Assembly: GCF_029626105.1 (NCBI RefSeq) | Contig: NZ_JARUBH010000009.1 | Location: 7,124,011 to 7,188,010, forward strand | Length of the DNA: 64,000 nucleotides | Source of the DNA: Solwaraspora sp. WMMD792 | GTDB lineage: Bacteria > Actinomycetota > Actinomycetes > Mycobacteriales > Micromonosporaceae | Reading direction: 5' to 3' | Part shown: one piece after another, positions 17,433 to 25,561 of the stretch | Layout of the letters: each line of letters begins with the position of its first letter | How positions within the stretch are numbered: the stretch's first letter is position 1 | Notes under the pieces: generated by a model | Databases searched by the model: none | Told to the model about the DNA's origin: nothing | Seen by the model: the letters and a program-made list of their open reading frames with translations, nothing else | Position numbers and translations under genes: made by a program

Positions 17433-18467
17433 GTGATCAGCAGAAAACTCAGCCGCGTCCTTTTCGCCGCCCCGCTTGCCCTCACCATCGGCCTGACCGC
17501 ATGCGGTTCCGGTGACGATTCCAGCACCGATGACCCCGCGACCGGTGGCAGCTCGGCCGGTTTCCCGGTGACCATCGAGCACGCTCTCGGTGAGACCACT
17601 ATCGAGGACACTCCGACCCGGGTGGTCGCCTGGGGCTGGGGCAGCGCCGACGCCGCTATCGCGCTCGACGTGGTGCCGGTGGCCATCCCGTTCCAGAGCT
17701 ACGGCGGTGACGCCAACGGCGTACTGCCGTGGATCGCCGAGAAGCTCGACGAGACCGGCGCCGAGGTGCCCACCGTACTGCCGGACGCCCAGGAACCGCC
17801 GTTCGACGAGATCGCCGCCGCCGACCCGGACCTGATCCTCGCCGTCTACTCCGGCATCGACCAGGAACAGTACGACCTGCTCAGCCAGATCGCGCCGACG
17901 GTCGCCTACCCGGGTGAGGCGTGGGCCACCCCGTGGCGTGACCTGATCACCACCGTCGGCACCGCGCTCGGCAAGAGCGACGAGGCGCAGACGCTGCTGG
18001 ACGACATCGACGCGCAGATCGCCACCAAGGCCGAGGAGAACCCGCAGCTGGCCGGCAAGAGCGTCGCCATGGTCTGGGACTCCGCCGGCACCTTCTACGT
18101 CTACAAGGAGGCCGACCCGCGGGTCGAGTTCGCCCTCGACCTCGGGATGACCGGCGCGCCCAGCGTCAACGACCTCGGCACCGACGAGTCGACGTTCTAC
18201 TTCACCATGAGTTACGAGCAGCTCGACCAGCTCACCTCGGATGTGCTGGTGTCGTTCGCCACCACTCAGGAGGAACAGGACGCGTTCCTGTCCTCGCAGG
18301 CCGCGCAGACCATGCCGCAGATCCAGTCCGGGGCGGTCGCCTCGCTGGTCGGTGCCGAGTTCATCGCTTCGGTGTCGCCGCCCACCGCGTTGTCGGTCAC
18401 CTGGGGCCTCGACGAGTACGTCGCCGCACTCGCCGAAGCCGCCGACAAGGTCGACGCCGCTTCCTGA
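17433..18467 (+). CDS. Iron-siderophore binding lipoprotein
   Basis: A 344-residue substrate-binding protein of the FecB/FepB class III fold. Signal peptide with lipobox GLTAC (Cys24), then VTIEHALGETTIEDTPTRVV, the standard opening of siderophore receptors, and EIAAADPDLILAVYSGI. It delivers ferric siderophore to the two permeases upstream. GTG at 17433 has AGGAGAG 4-5 bases upstream; a longer frame from 17385 crosses the promoter region. Own iron box upstream; strong hairpin downstream. Confidence 0.9.
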   Translation: MISRKLSRVLFAAPLALTIGLTACGSGDDSSTDDPATGGSSAGFPVTIEHALGETTIEDTPTRVVAWGWGSADAAIALDVVPVAIPFQSYGGDANGVLPWIAEKLDETGAEVPTVLPDAQEPPFDEIAAADPDLILAVYSGIDQEQYDLLSQIAPTVAYPGEAWATPWRDLITTVGTALGKSDEAQTLLDDIDAQIATKAEENPQLAGKSVAMVWDSAGTFYVYKEADPRVEFALDLGMTGAPSVNDLGTDESTFYFTMSYEQLDQLTSDVLVSFATTQEEQDAFLSSQAAQTMPQIQSGAVASLVGAEFIASVSPPTALSVTWGLDEYVAALAEAADKVDAAS

Positions 18468-18479
18468 ACGACCATCCGG

Positions 18480-18519
18480 CCCGGCCCGGCCTGGGTAGGT
18501 TCGCCCGGGTCGGGTCGGG
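18480..18519. terminator. 16-bp GC/GU hairpin between convergent genes
   Basis: Arms 18480-18495 and 18504-18519 pair along all 16 positions if three G-U pairs are allowed, with an 8-base loop. Lies between the end of the binding-protein gene (18467) and the stop of the convergent beta-propeller gene (18520). Confidence 0.75.
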
Positions 18520-19902
18520 TCAGAGCTCGTAGTGCCAGATGCTGATCGCGTCGGCGCCGTGTCGGCAGACGATCGTGCTGCGGTCGCCGACACAGCCGCC
18601 TACCGGTCCGGGGACGCTACCGACCATGCGTACCGTCTCCGGACCGGCCGGCGCCAGCACCGCGAGCCCGGCCGGCCCGGTCTCGGTCGGCTGCCGGTAG
18701 CCGACGAACGTCGCGTCGCCGCGCCCCTCCAACTCCGTCTCCCACGCGCTCAACGGCAGCAGGGTCCGCCCGGTCCCCGGGTCGACGATCCGCCCGCTGC
18801 CCGAACCCGCCTCGGCGCTGGTATCCGCCACCGCCACCGACGCGGGATACCCGCGACCGTCGCCGTCCGCCGCGGCACCGGACCTGCCGTCGGCCGAGAC
18901 GCTGTACGCCACCAGGTAGCTGTCGAAGTCGACCACCAGGTCGGCCGGCACCCGCCAGACCGTCCGGCCGGTCAACGGGTCGACCGCCTCGATCCGGGTG
19001 TCGTCCGGGAAGCAGATCAGCTCGCCGCACCCGGTGATCCGGCCCGGTCCGTACCGCACCGGCCGGTGCCACAGCTGCCGCAACGTCGCCGGGTCGTAGC
19101 CGGTGACCCCCAGCTCACCGCCGCGCCGCTGGCGCAGCAGCAGCGTGCCGGCCATGCTGTCCGGCCGGGACACCTCACCCAGATCGGCGGTACGCAGCAC
19201 CGTGCCGTCACGCCCGTCGCGTACCTGCGCCCGGCCGTCGGTGCCGACCAGCAGCGCCTGCCCGGCGGACCCGGCCAGCACCTCGGTCGGCACGGCCAGG
19301 TCGGCCCGCCACAGCTCGTCGCCGGTCGCCACGTCGACCGCACGCAGCGTCGACGAGGTGGCGCCGGCGTCGTCCGGCTCGTCGATCAGCGCGGTACGCC
19401 CGTCGTCGGTCAGCACCAGCCCGTCGGGTGCCACCCACCGGGTCTGCCCGGTCTGCGCGTCCAGGATCACCGTCGAGCCGGTGCCCGGACCGGACCTCGG
19501 GTCGACCAGCACCACGTCACCGGTCCGGCGTACCTGCCGCAGCCGCCAACTCGCCGCGTCGAACGGCACCGTCCACCGCAGCTCGCCGTCCAGTACGTCG
19601 TACGCGGACAGCTGCCAGGTGGTCGCCGCGCCCTGCGCGGCGGCCGAGGTGACCAGCAGCCGGTCCCCGGCGAGCACGATGTCCCGGGCCTTCACCTGAT
19701 GGCTGGCGAGGTGGACGAGCAGCGGGCCGCTGGGCGGGGCCGCGCCGGACAGGCCGGCCAGCAGCGCCAGGCCGGCGACGGCGGCGAGCGGCCGGGCCCG
19801 GCCGGCGGCCAGCCGTACCCGCCGCGGTGACCGCCACCACCGTCCGGCTGGCGGCGACGGCGGTGCCTCGGGGTGGCCGGCCAGACCCAGCTCGATGACC
19901 AT
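18520..19902 (-). CDS. Membrane-anchored PQQ-like beta-propeller protein
   Basis: About 460 residues. One hydrophobic segment near residues 35-55 (LAAVAGLALLAGLSG) follows a short basic cytoplasmic region; the rest is a propeller of repeated strands with PQQ-type repeats such as YDVLDGELRWTVPFD, LDAQTGQTRWVAPDG, VDVATGDELWRADL and VDPLTGRTVWRVP. Such proteins act as extracytoplasmic scaffolds; no enzyme site is seen. I use ATG 19902 (GGAG upstream); GTG 19911 is also possible with AGGAAAG. Divergent from the DUF218 gene. Confidence 0.8.
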   Translation of the reverse strand: MVIELGLAGHPEAPPSPPAGRWWRSPRRVRLAAGRARPLAAVAGLALLAGLSGAAPPSGPLLVHLASHQVKARDIVLAGDRLLVTSAAAQGAATTWQLSAYDVLDGELRWTVPFDAASWRLRQVRRTGDVVLVDPRSGPGTGSTVILDAQTGQTRWVAPDGLVLTDDGRTALIDEPDDAGATSSTLRAVDVATGDELWRADLAVPTEVLAGSAGQALLVGTDGRAQVRDGRDGTVLRTADLGEVSRPDSMAGTLLLRQRRGGELGVTGYDPATLRQLWHRPVRYGPGRITGCGELICFPDDTRIEAVDPLTGRTVWRVPADLVVDFDSYLVAYSVSADGRSGAAADGDGRGYPASVAVADTSAEAGSGSGRIVDPGTGRTLLPLSAWETELEGRGDATFVGYRQPTETGPAGLAVLAPAGPETVRMVGSVPGPVGGCVGDRSTIVCRHGADAISIWHYEL

Positions 19903-19977
19903 GTGCTCCACACTCTTTCCTGTCGCGGCCGGTGTCCAGCGGCCGGGCGCGAGGTGCCCGTCGACCATAATTACGGT

Positions 19978-20670
19978 ATGGACGACGCCCTGGCTCATCC
20001 GTCCCGTCGAACCCGGTGGCTGCGCCGCAAGCTGGCCGTCTGCGCCGCGGCGGCGGTCGCGGTCGCGCTGCTGGTCACCGGCAGCGGCTACTGGGTGCGG
20101 GCCTCGGCGGCCGAGCACGTCTACGAGCTGGCCAGCGTGCCGGCCGCGCCGGTCGCCCTGGTCCTCGGTGCGCAGGTCCGGCCGGACGGTACGCCGTCGG
20201 AGTTCCTGGCCGGTCGGCTGGAGGTGGCCCGGCGGCTGGTCGAAGCCGACCTGGTCCGGGCGGTGCTGGTCTCCGGCGACCACCGGGAGTGGGACTACGA
20301 CGAGCCGGGCGCGATGCGGCGCTGGCTGATCGACCGGGGCGTGCCGGCGGACCGGATCGTGCAGGACCACGCCGGTCTGGACACCTACGACTCGTGCCTG
20401 CGGGCGCGCCGCGTCTTCGGTGTGGACCAGGCGATCGTGGTGACCCAGAGCTTCCACATCGAGCGGGCGGTCACGGTCTGCCGGCGGGTCGGCGTGGACG
20501 CGGTCGGCGTCGGCGACGACTCGGTACGCCGCTTCGAGCGGGCCTGGCGCTGGGGCGCGTTCCGGGAGCGGTTCGCTGCGGTCAAGGCCGCGTACGACGT
20601 GCTGGTGGGCCGGGACCCGGCGCTACCCGGCCCACCCGAGACCAGCCTCGACGACGCCCTGCGCGAGTGA
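19978..20670 (+). CDS. DUF218 (SanA/YdcF-like) membrane protein
   Basis: A 230-residue protein with one N-terminal membrane helix (about 20-40) and a DUF218 domain: ALVLGAQVRPDGTPSEFLAGRL, VLVSGDHREWDYDEPGAM, DHAGLDTYDSCLRARRVFG and VVTQSFHIERAV, all family hallmarks. SanA-type proteins are linked to envelope barrier function and vancomycin tolerance. ATG at 19978 lies 6-7 bases after a TAATTA-like -10, so the mRNA may be leaderless. Divergent from the propeller gene with only 75 bases between. Confidence 0.85.
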   Translation: MDDALAHPSRRTRWLRRKLAVCAAAAVAVALLVTGSGYWVRASAAEHVYELASVPAAPVALVLGAQVRPDGTPSEFLAGRLEVARRLVEADLVRAVLVSGDHREWDYDEPGAMRRWLIDRGVPADRIVQDHAGLDTYDSCLRARRVFGVDQAIVVTQSFHIERAVTVCRRVGVDAVGVGDDSVRRFERAWRWGAFRERFAAVKAAYDVLVGRDPALPGPPETSLDDALRE

Positions 20671-20726
20671 GTCTGCGGCATCAGGGGCATTTTGTCCGGT
20701 AAAAACCTTGGTTGTCGCGGCTGGTT

Positions 20727-20763
20727 ATGCGCGCCGCGCATCAGCTATGCGCAATGCGTATAT
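20727..20763. promoter_or_regulatory. Cluster of TATGCGC palindromes
   Basis: ATGCGCG-C-CGCGCAT (20727-20741) is a perfect 7-bp inverted repeat with a one-base centre. It is followed at once by TATGCGCAATGCGTATATGC, an imperfect dyad of the same type. They sit 42-78 bases upstream of the ATG at 20805 and resemble the palindrome at 3521-3534. Likely operator for an HTH regulator. Confidence 0.5.
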
Positions 20764-20804
20764 GCTGACCGCCAAGCGTGTAGAGCTGTCGTATAGGGAG
20801 CTGA

Positions 20805-21440
20805 ATGTCGGAAGTAGGGGCAGCGCCGGATCCGGCTGATTGGATAGCGCGGTTAAGGGGATGCAAGTTGAGGTCAACGAGTTCTTCGCCTATCCGCTTC
20901 TCCGGCTGGCCGAGGAATTCTTGCTGCGGTTTCCTGGTGGGCCGGCAAATATTTCGATGACGAGGTGGATGTTGGAGCAGGGAGCAGGAGCGGCTAGGTG
21001 CTCCGCTCGGGCTTGGCGAACTTCAGGTGCTTACCGAGTTGGTGCGGGAGCGACAGGCTTCAACACATGACCTCGCCAATCTCGTCCAGCGTACGGAGAG
21101 CGAGGCACGGAATCTGCTGGCTCGGATGGTCGAGCGAGGCTGGGTCGAGGCGCGTGGCAGCGGAAAGGGACGTACCTGGCACCTATCTGCCGTAGTATAT
21201 CGCGTTTTGGGTGTTCCGTCAGGTTACGTTCGAATGAAAGGATTCGAGTCGCTTCAGCAGGAGCAGATGGTTTTGCAGTACGTGTCGGCTCATGGCCGGA
21301 TTACCCGGGCACAAGCAGCAGATCTCTGCTCTCTCGCACCCGATCAGGCAAGTCGTTTGCTGCGGAGGCTTGCGAGGGAAGGCAAGCTCCTGCAGCAGGG
21401 GGAAAGGCGGTGGGCCAGTTACGTTCGGCCGGACGGCTGA
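20805..21440 (+). pseudogene. Frameshifted winged-helix DNA-binding protein gene
   Basis: ATG at 20805 (GGGAG upstream) opens MSEVGAAPDPADWIARLRG, then coding character moves to another frame (VEVNEFFAYPLLRLAEEFLL, about 20858-20920), and returns to the first frame after an in-frame TGA (near 20957) as a C-terminal part with two winged-helix-like segments: ELQVLTELVRERQASTHDLA and EQMVLQYVSAHGRITRAQAA. Two compensating frameshifts or a deletion would explain this. The 3' part alone (from TTG about 21027) could still give a 137-residue protein. Base composition is lower in GC than its neighbours, suggesting transfer or decay. Confidence 0.55.
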
Positions 21441-21539
21441 CCCGTCTTGACTCCCTGTGGTCATGCCTGCCGTTCGGCGCAGCGTGCCGTCCGTTCGTCG
21501 CCGGGGTTCCGGTCCGTGCCGGACTGGTCCTCCGATGGG

Positions 21540-21563
21540 CATCTAGATTGACCTCTGTAGATG
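21540..21563 (+). promoter_or_regulatory. Inverted repeat CATCTA-N12-TAGATG before the SGNH gene
   Basis: CATCTA (21540-21545) and TAGATG (21558-21563) are inverted around a spacer that contains TTGACC, a -35-like hexamer. Twenty bases upstream of the ATG at 21584. Candidate operator/promoter; not the same as the xylanase motifs. Confidence 0.4.
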
Positions 21564-21583
21564 CTTATTGGAGGGAGTTTTCC

Positions 21584-22681
21584 ATGACCTCGACCGTCCG
21601 TCGATGTACGGCGGCGCTGGCGGCCGCGCTGCTGGTCGCCGTCGCGCTCGCGATCGGCAACGGCGCCAACGCCCAGGCGTCCGCCGTGCGGATCATGCCG
21701 CTCGGCGACTCGATCACCGACGGCTTCAACGTGCCCGGCGGCTACCGCATCGACCTGTGGCAGAAGTTCCAGGCCGGTGGGTACACCGTGGACTTCGTCG
21801 GATCCCAGTCCAACGGGCCGGCCAGCCTGCCCGACCGGAACCACCAGGGCCACTCGGGCTGGCGGATCGACCAGATCGACGCCAACATCGTCAACTGGCT
21901 GAACGCCTCCGACCCGCAGACGATCCTGCTGCACATCGGCACCAACGACATCACCCAGAACCGGGACCTGCCGAACGCGCCGAACCGGCTCGCCGCGCTG
22001 ATCGACAAGATCACCAACACCGCGCCGGACGCCCACCTGTTCGTTGCCACGATCATCCCGGCCAGCTTCAGCGACGCTCAGTTCCGCGCGTACAACTCGG
22101 CGATCCCGCAGATCGTGCAGAGCCGGGCGAACGCCGGCCGCCGGGTGCACCTCGTCGACATGTACTCGGCGCTGACCACCGCCGACCTGGCCGACGGCGT
22201 GCATCCGAACGCCACCGGGTACAGCAAGATGGCCACCAAGTGGTACGACGCGCTGCTGTCCGTACCCGGAAGTCTGAACCCCGGCGGCGGACCGAGCCCG
22301 AGCCCGACCACCACGCCGGACACGTCACCGACGCCGACCACGCCGCCACCGGCCACCACCCCACCGCCCGCGACCACCCCGCCACCGGGCGGTGGCTGCA
22401 CCGCCACCGTATCGCTCAACCAGTGGCCCGGCGGGTTCGTGGCGACCGTCCGGGTCACCGCCGGCTCGGCCGGACTCACCGGCTGGACCGTCGGGATGAC
22501 CCTGCCCGGCGGTGCCACCGTCACCAACGCCTGGAACGCCGACCGCAGTGGCAACAGCGGCCCGGTGCAGTTCCGCAACGTCAGCTACAACGGCCGGGTC
22601 GGTGCCGGACAGTCGACCGAGTTCGGCTTCCAGGGCACCGGCAGCGGTTCCGGCATGACCCCGTCCTGCACCGCGAGCTGA
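21584..22681 (+). CDS. Secreted SGNH/GDSL esterase (CE3-like) with CBM2
   Basis: A 365-residue exported esterase. Signal peptide 1-30; SGNH hydrolase domain about 34-228 with block I MPLGDSITDGFN (Ser43), block III HIGTNDITQN (N121) and block V DGVHPNATGY (D204, H207). The fold and size match CE3 acetylxylan esterases. A Pro/Thr linker (about 234-269) leads to a CBM2 (C272 to C362). Probably deacetylates plant xylan. ATG 21584 is preceded by GGAGGGAG. A 42-bp palindromic terminator follows. Confidence 0.9.
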   Translation: MTSTVRRCTAALAAALLVAVALAIGNGANAQASAVRIMPLGDSITDGFNVPGGYRIDLWQKFQAGGYTVDFVGSQSNGPASLPDRNHQGHSGWRIDQIDANIVNWLNASDPQTILLHIGTNDITQNRDLPNAPNRLAALIDKITNTAPDAHLFVATIIPASFSDAQFRAYNSAIPQIVQSRANAGRRVHLVDMYSALTTADLADGVHPNATGYSKMATKWYDALLSVPGSLNPGGGPSPSPTTTPDTSPTPTTPPPATTPPPATTPPPGGGCTATVSLNQWPGGFVATVRVTAGSAGLTGWTVGMTLPGGATVTNAWNADRSGNSGPVQFRNVSYNGRVGAGQSTEFGFQGTGSGSGMTPSCTAS

Positions 22682-22714
22682 GCTACCCGTAGCGGTCCCT
22701 TGCTCCCGGAGCGA

Positions 22715-22756
22715 CCGGCGGGTGCCACGGCCGACGTCGGCCGTGGCACCCGCCGG
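22715..22756. terminator. 42-bp perfect palindrome between convergent genes
   Basis: Arms of 21 bases (22715-22735 and 22736-22756) are perfectly complementary with no spacer; the hairpin loop must come from the central GAC-GTC. Located between the SGNH esterase and the convergent subtilase. Confidence 0.85.
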
Positions 22757-22763
22757 GTCCGGG

Positions 22764-24353
22764 TCAGTTGGCGAGGTAACCGAGCGGCATCTCGATGATC
22801 TGTCCCTCGCAGTCGTCGGTGATGGAGTCGAAGTGGTCCAGACCGTTGTTCGTCCAGCACCGGCGCAACGCCGAATACGAGCCGGCCGGTGGCGAAGTGT
22901 AGGCGTACCCGATCAGGCCGACGAATTGCTGTCCTTCGCAGTTCGCGTCGAGCGACGTCATGTAGTCCCAGTTGCCGACCAGACACTGGTAGAGCGGGTG
23001 GGTGCCGGGCTCCGGGGTGGTCCGCACCGACCCGGGGGAGTATTCCCGCTGGTAGCCGGGGATCGAGCTGGCGGTGCTGCTGATGTGGTCGGGACCGTTC
23101 CAGAACCGGTAGAGGACGGCGGACGGCAGAGGGAAATCCTGAGCGACGAAGAGCAGTCGGTTCGGTGAGCCCGTACCCGGGTTGGTGATCTTGTTCGGCG
23201 TCGAGTCGTCGAACATCGTCGTGGCGACCTGTGCCGGGGTCATGTGGGGGCTGGCGGCGAGGATCAGCGCCGCTGTCCCGGCCACGTGCGGGGCGGCCGT
23301 GGAGGTTCCGCTGATCGTGTTCGTCGCGGTGTCGCTGGTGTTCCACGCCGAGGTGATGCCCTCGCCAGGAGCGAAGATGTCGGTGCAGGCGCCCCAGTTG
23401 GAGAAGGACGCCCGGGCGTCGGTGCGGGTGCTCGCGTTGACGGTGATCGCTTCGGCGACCCGGGCCGGGGTGAAGTCGCAGGCGTCGGCGTCGCTGCTGC
23501 CGGAGGCGATCGCGTAGACCACGCCGTCGGCGATCGAGTTGCGGACGGCGTTCTCGACGGTGGCGTTCGGTCCGGCTCCGCCGAGGCTCATGGTGGCCAC
23601 CGCCGGCACGCCGGTGGCGTGGTGACCGGTCACCCAGTCGACGCCAGCGGCCACCCCGGCGAAGCTGCCCGAGCCGGTGCAGGTGAGCACCTTGACGGCG
23701 ATCAACGACACGCCCTTGGCGACGCCGTACTGCGATCCGCCGATCGTGCCGGCGACATGTGTCCCGTGGCCGTTGCAGTCGGTGTCGTTGCCGTCCCCGG
23801 TGGTGTTGGTGCCCCAGCTGGCGCGGCCGCCGAACGTCGTGTGCGTGACACGGACGCCGGTGTCGATGACGTAGGCGCGGACCCTGGACGCCGTCGTCGG
23901 ATAGGTGTAGCTGCTGTCCAGCGGCAGGTTGCGTTGATCGATCCGGTCGAGGCCCCAGGACGGCGGGTTGACCTGAGTGGCCTGGGCGCGGACCACCCCG
24001 TCCTGCTCGACGTAGGCCACGTCGGGCCGGGCGGCGAGCCGCCGCGCCGCCGATTCGCTCATCGTCGCGGCGAAGCCGGTCAGGGCGTGCGAGTAGACGT
24101 GGCGCACCTTCGCGCCGTACCGCGCCGCCAGATCGGTGGTCCGGGCCTGGCTGCTCGCGGTGGCACCGTCGGAGAAGACGACGATGTAGCTGCCCGGGAT
24201 GGCGTCCGGGCTGTCGGCACCGAGGATCTCGCCGGTGGTGGTGGCGGCGGATGCGGTCGCCGACAGCAGCAGGGCTGCGGCAGCGGCTGCGGCAGCGGCC
24301 AGCGTGCCGCGGGAGGCCGTCCTGCGGAACCAGGACGATCCGGGTCCACTCAT
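22764..24353 (-). CDS. Secreted subtilisin-like serine protease with altered oxyanion residue
   Basis: A 529-residue exported S8 protease: signal peptide (about 1-37), I9 propeptide (about 54-120, PGSYIVVFSDGA to DVAYVEQDG), proteinase-K-like catalytic domain (about 130-405) with D164 (VIDTGV), H196 (NGHGTHVAGT) and S351 (SGTSTAAPHVAG). The oxyanion-hole motif, normally AAGN, reads ASGS (283-286), so the key Asn is Ser. A C-terminal region (about 412-529) has repeats such as CLVGNWDYMTSLDANCEGQ and RRCWTNNGLDHFDSITDDCE, reminiscent of DUF5648-type beta repeats. ATG at 24353 follows AAGGG by 7 bases. Activity may be reduced (inference). Confidence 0.88.
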   Translation of the reverse strand: MSGPGSSWFRRTASRGTLAAAAAAAAALLLSATASAATTTGEILGADSPDAIPGSYIVVFSDGATASSQARTTDLAARYGAKVRHVYSHALTGFAATMSESAARRLAARPDVAYVEQDGVVRAQATQVNPPSWGLDRIDQRNLPLDSSYTYPTTASRVRAYVIDTGVRVTHTTFGGRASWGTNTTGDGNDTDCNGHGTHVAGTIGGSQYGVAKGVSLIAVKVLTCTGSGSFAGVAAGVDWVTGHHATGVPAVATMSLGGAGPNATVENAVRNSIADGVVYAIASGSSDADACDFTPARVAEAITVNASTRTDARASFSNWGACTDIFAPGEGITSAWNTSDTATNTISGTSTAAPHVAGTAALILAASPHMTPAQVATTMFDDSTPNKITNPGTGSPNRLLFVAQDFPLPSAVLYRFWNGPDHISSTASSIPGYQREYSPGSVRTTPEPGTHPLYQCLVGNWDYMTSLDANCEGQQFVGLIGYAYTSPPAGSYSALRRCWTNNGLDHFDSITDDCEGQIIEMPLGYLAN

Positions 24354-24442
24354 CTCCGATCCCTTCTGGGTCGTCTGTCCGCGGGCGAACCGCAGGCACG
24401 CGGCCGCGACCGCTGGCTCGGGTTCGTGCACCGGACGACCTA

Positions 24443-24464
24443 GACATTAACCGACGTTAATGTC
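24443..24464 (-). promoter_or_regulatory. Dyad GACATTAAC-N4-GTTAATGTC before the subtilase
   Basis: Nine-base arms are perfect inverted repeats around CGAC, 90 bases upstream of the protease ATG in an AT-rich island. Operator candidate, for example for a MarR- or LacI-like repressor (inference). Confidence 0.55.
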
Positions 24465-24529
24465 AGTTGTCCAGTGTCGACGAAGTAGCGGAGGTGCGGG
24501 GGGAACTGTTGGTTCGGGCCGGTAACGGG

Positions 24530-25522
24530 TCAGTGGAATAGTTCGTGCAGCCAGCGCAACTGTCGGCGGACCTGCTCCGCCTCGCCGCCTTCGTGGCCGT
24601 TGAACGGATACGGGTGAATTTCCCGAGCCGGTGGCTCCGGGCGTCCATTTCCGGCACCGTACTGGTTGTACGCGGCGAATACCGTGCTCGGTGGGCAGGT
24701 GGTGTCGCGCAGCCCGATACCGAAATGCGCCGGAGCCACCGCGGTGCGGGCGAACGACACCCCGTCGAAGTAGGACAGGGTGCGGCGTACCGCCGGCTCG
24801 GCGTCGCGGTGCACGGCGAGGTACCGGGCCACATCGCCGTACGGCTCGTTGTCGGTGATCTCGATCGCCCGCTGCCAGTGGCAGCCGAACGGTGCGGTGC
24901 AGATCAGCGCGGCCAGGTCGTCGACCAGGCCGGCGACAGCCAGAGCGAGCCCGCCGCCCTGGCTGTTGCCGGCCGCGACCACCCGGGCCGGGTCGACGCC
25001 GGGCAGCGCGCGCACCGCGGCCACCGCGCGGACCGCGTCGGTGATCAGCCGGCGGTAGTAGTAGTCGGCCGGGTCGAGAATCCCGCGGGTCACCGGCCCG
25101 GGGCCACCGGCGGCGGTGGGGTGCGGATCGGGGGTGTCCCCGCCGTTGCCGTACTGGTCGCCCTGGCCGCGGGCGTCCATCAGCAGGTGCGCGTAGCCGG
25201 CGACCGGCCAGGTCAGCCGCTCGTGTGGCAGGCCCCGGCCCCGCCCGTAGCCGAGGTACTCGACGACCGCCGGCAGCGGCGTGTCGACCCCGGCCGGGCG
25301 GGTGTACCAGGCGTTGACCGGGTCGCCGCCGAACCCGCGCAACGTCACCTGCCAGGTGTCCAGTAGGCGCAGGTCCGTTGGCTCCGGACGGACGTCGATC
25401 AGCACCTCACGGCTGGCGGCATCGTCCAGGGTCGACTTCCAAAATGTCGCAAAGTCAGCTGGTTCGACCACAGATGGGCTGTACGTCGTAAGTTGCGGCA
25501 ACGGCAGATCAAACGAGGGCAC
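24530..25522 (-). CDS. CE7 acetylxylan esterase / cephalosporin-C deacetylase
   Basis: A 330-residue cytosolic alpha/beta hydrolase of family CE7 (AXE1), which removes acetyl groups from xylo-oligosaccharides. Seen: PSVVEPADFATFWKSTL, MDARGQGDQYG (RGQ at 118-120), nucleophile S187 in AAGNSQGGGLAL, D273 in LRDTTCPPST and H310 in NGHEGG. These are the full CE7 triad and signature. GTG at 25522 follows GGGAG by 5 bases. It lies 39 bases downstream of the LacI regulator on the same strand and probably serves with the ABC/GH39/GH42 operon. Confidence 0.92.
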   Translation of the reverse strand: MPSFDLPLPQLTTYSPSVVEPADFATFWKSTLDDAASREVLIDVRPEPTDLRLLDTWQVTLRGFGGDPVNAWYTRPAGVDTPLPAVVEYLGYGRGRGLPHERLTWPVAGYAHLLMDARGQGDQYGNGGDTPDPHPTAAGGPGPVTRGILDPADYYYRRLITDAVRAVAAVRALPGVDPARVVAAGNSQGGGLALAVAGLVDDLAALICTAPFGCHWQRAIEITDNEPYGDVARYLAVHRDAEPAVRRTLSYFDGVSFARTAVAPAHFGIGLRDTTCPPSTVFAAYNQYGAGNGRPEPPAREIHPYPFNGHEGGEAEQVRRQLRWLHELFH

Positions 25523-25561
25523 TGAATCTCCCAGGTGAACAAGTGCACGGTGGACATTCGC

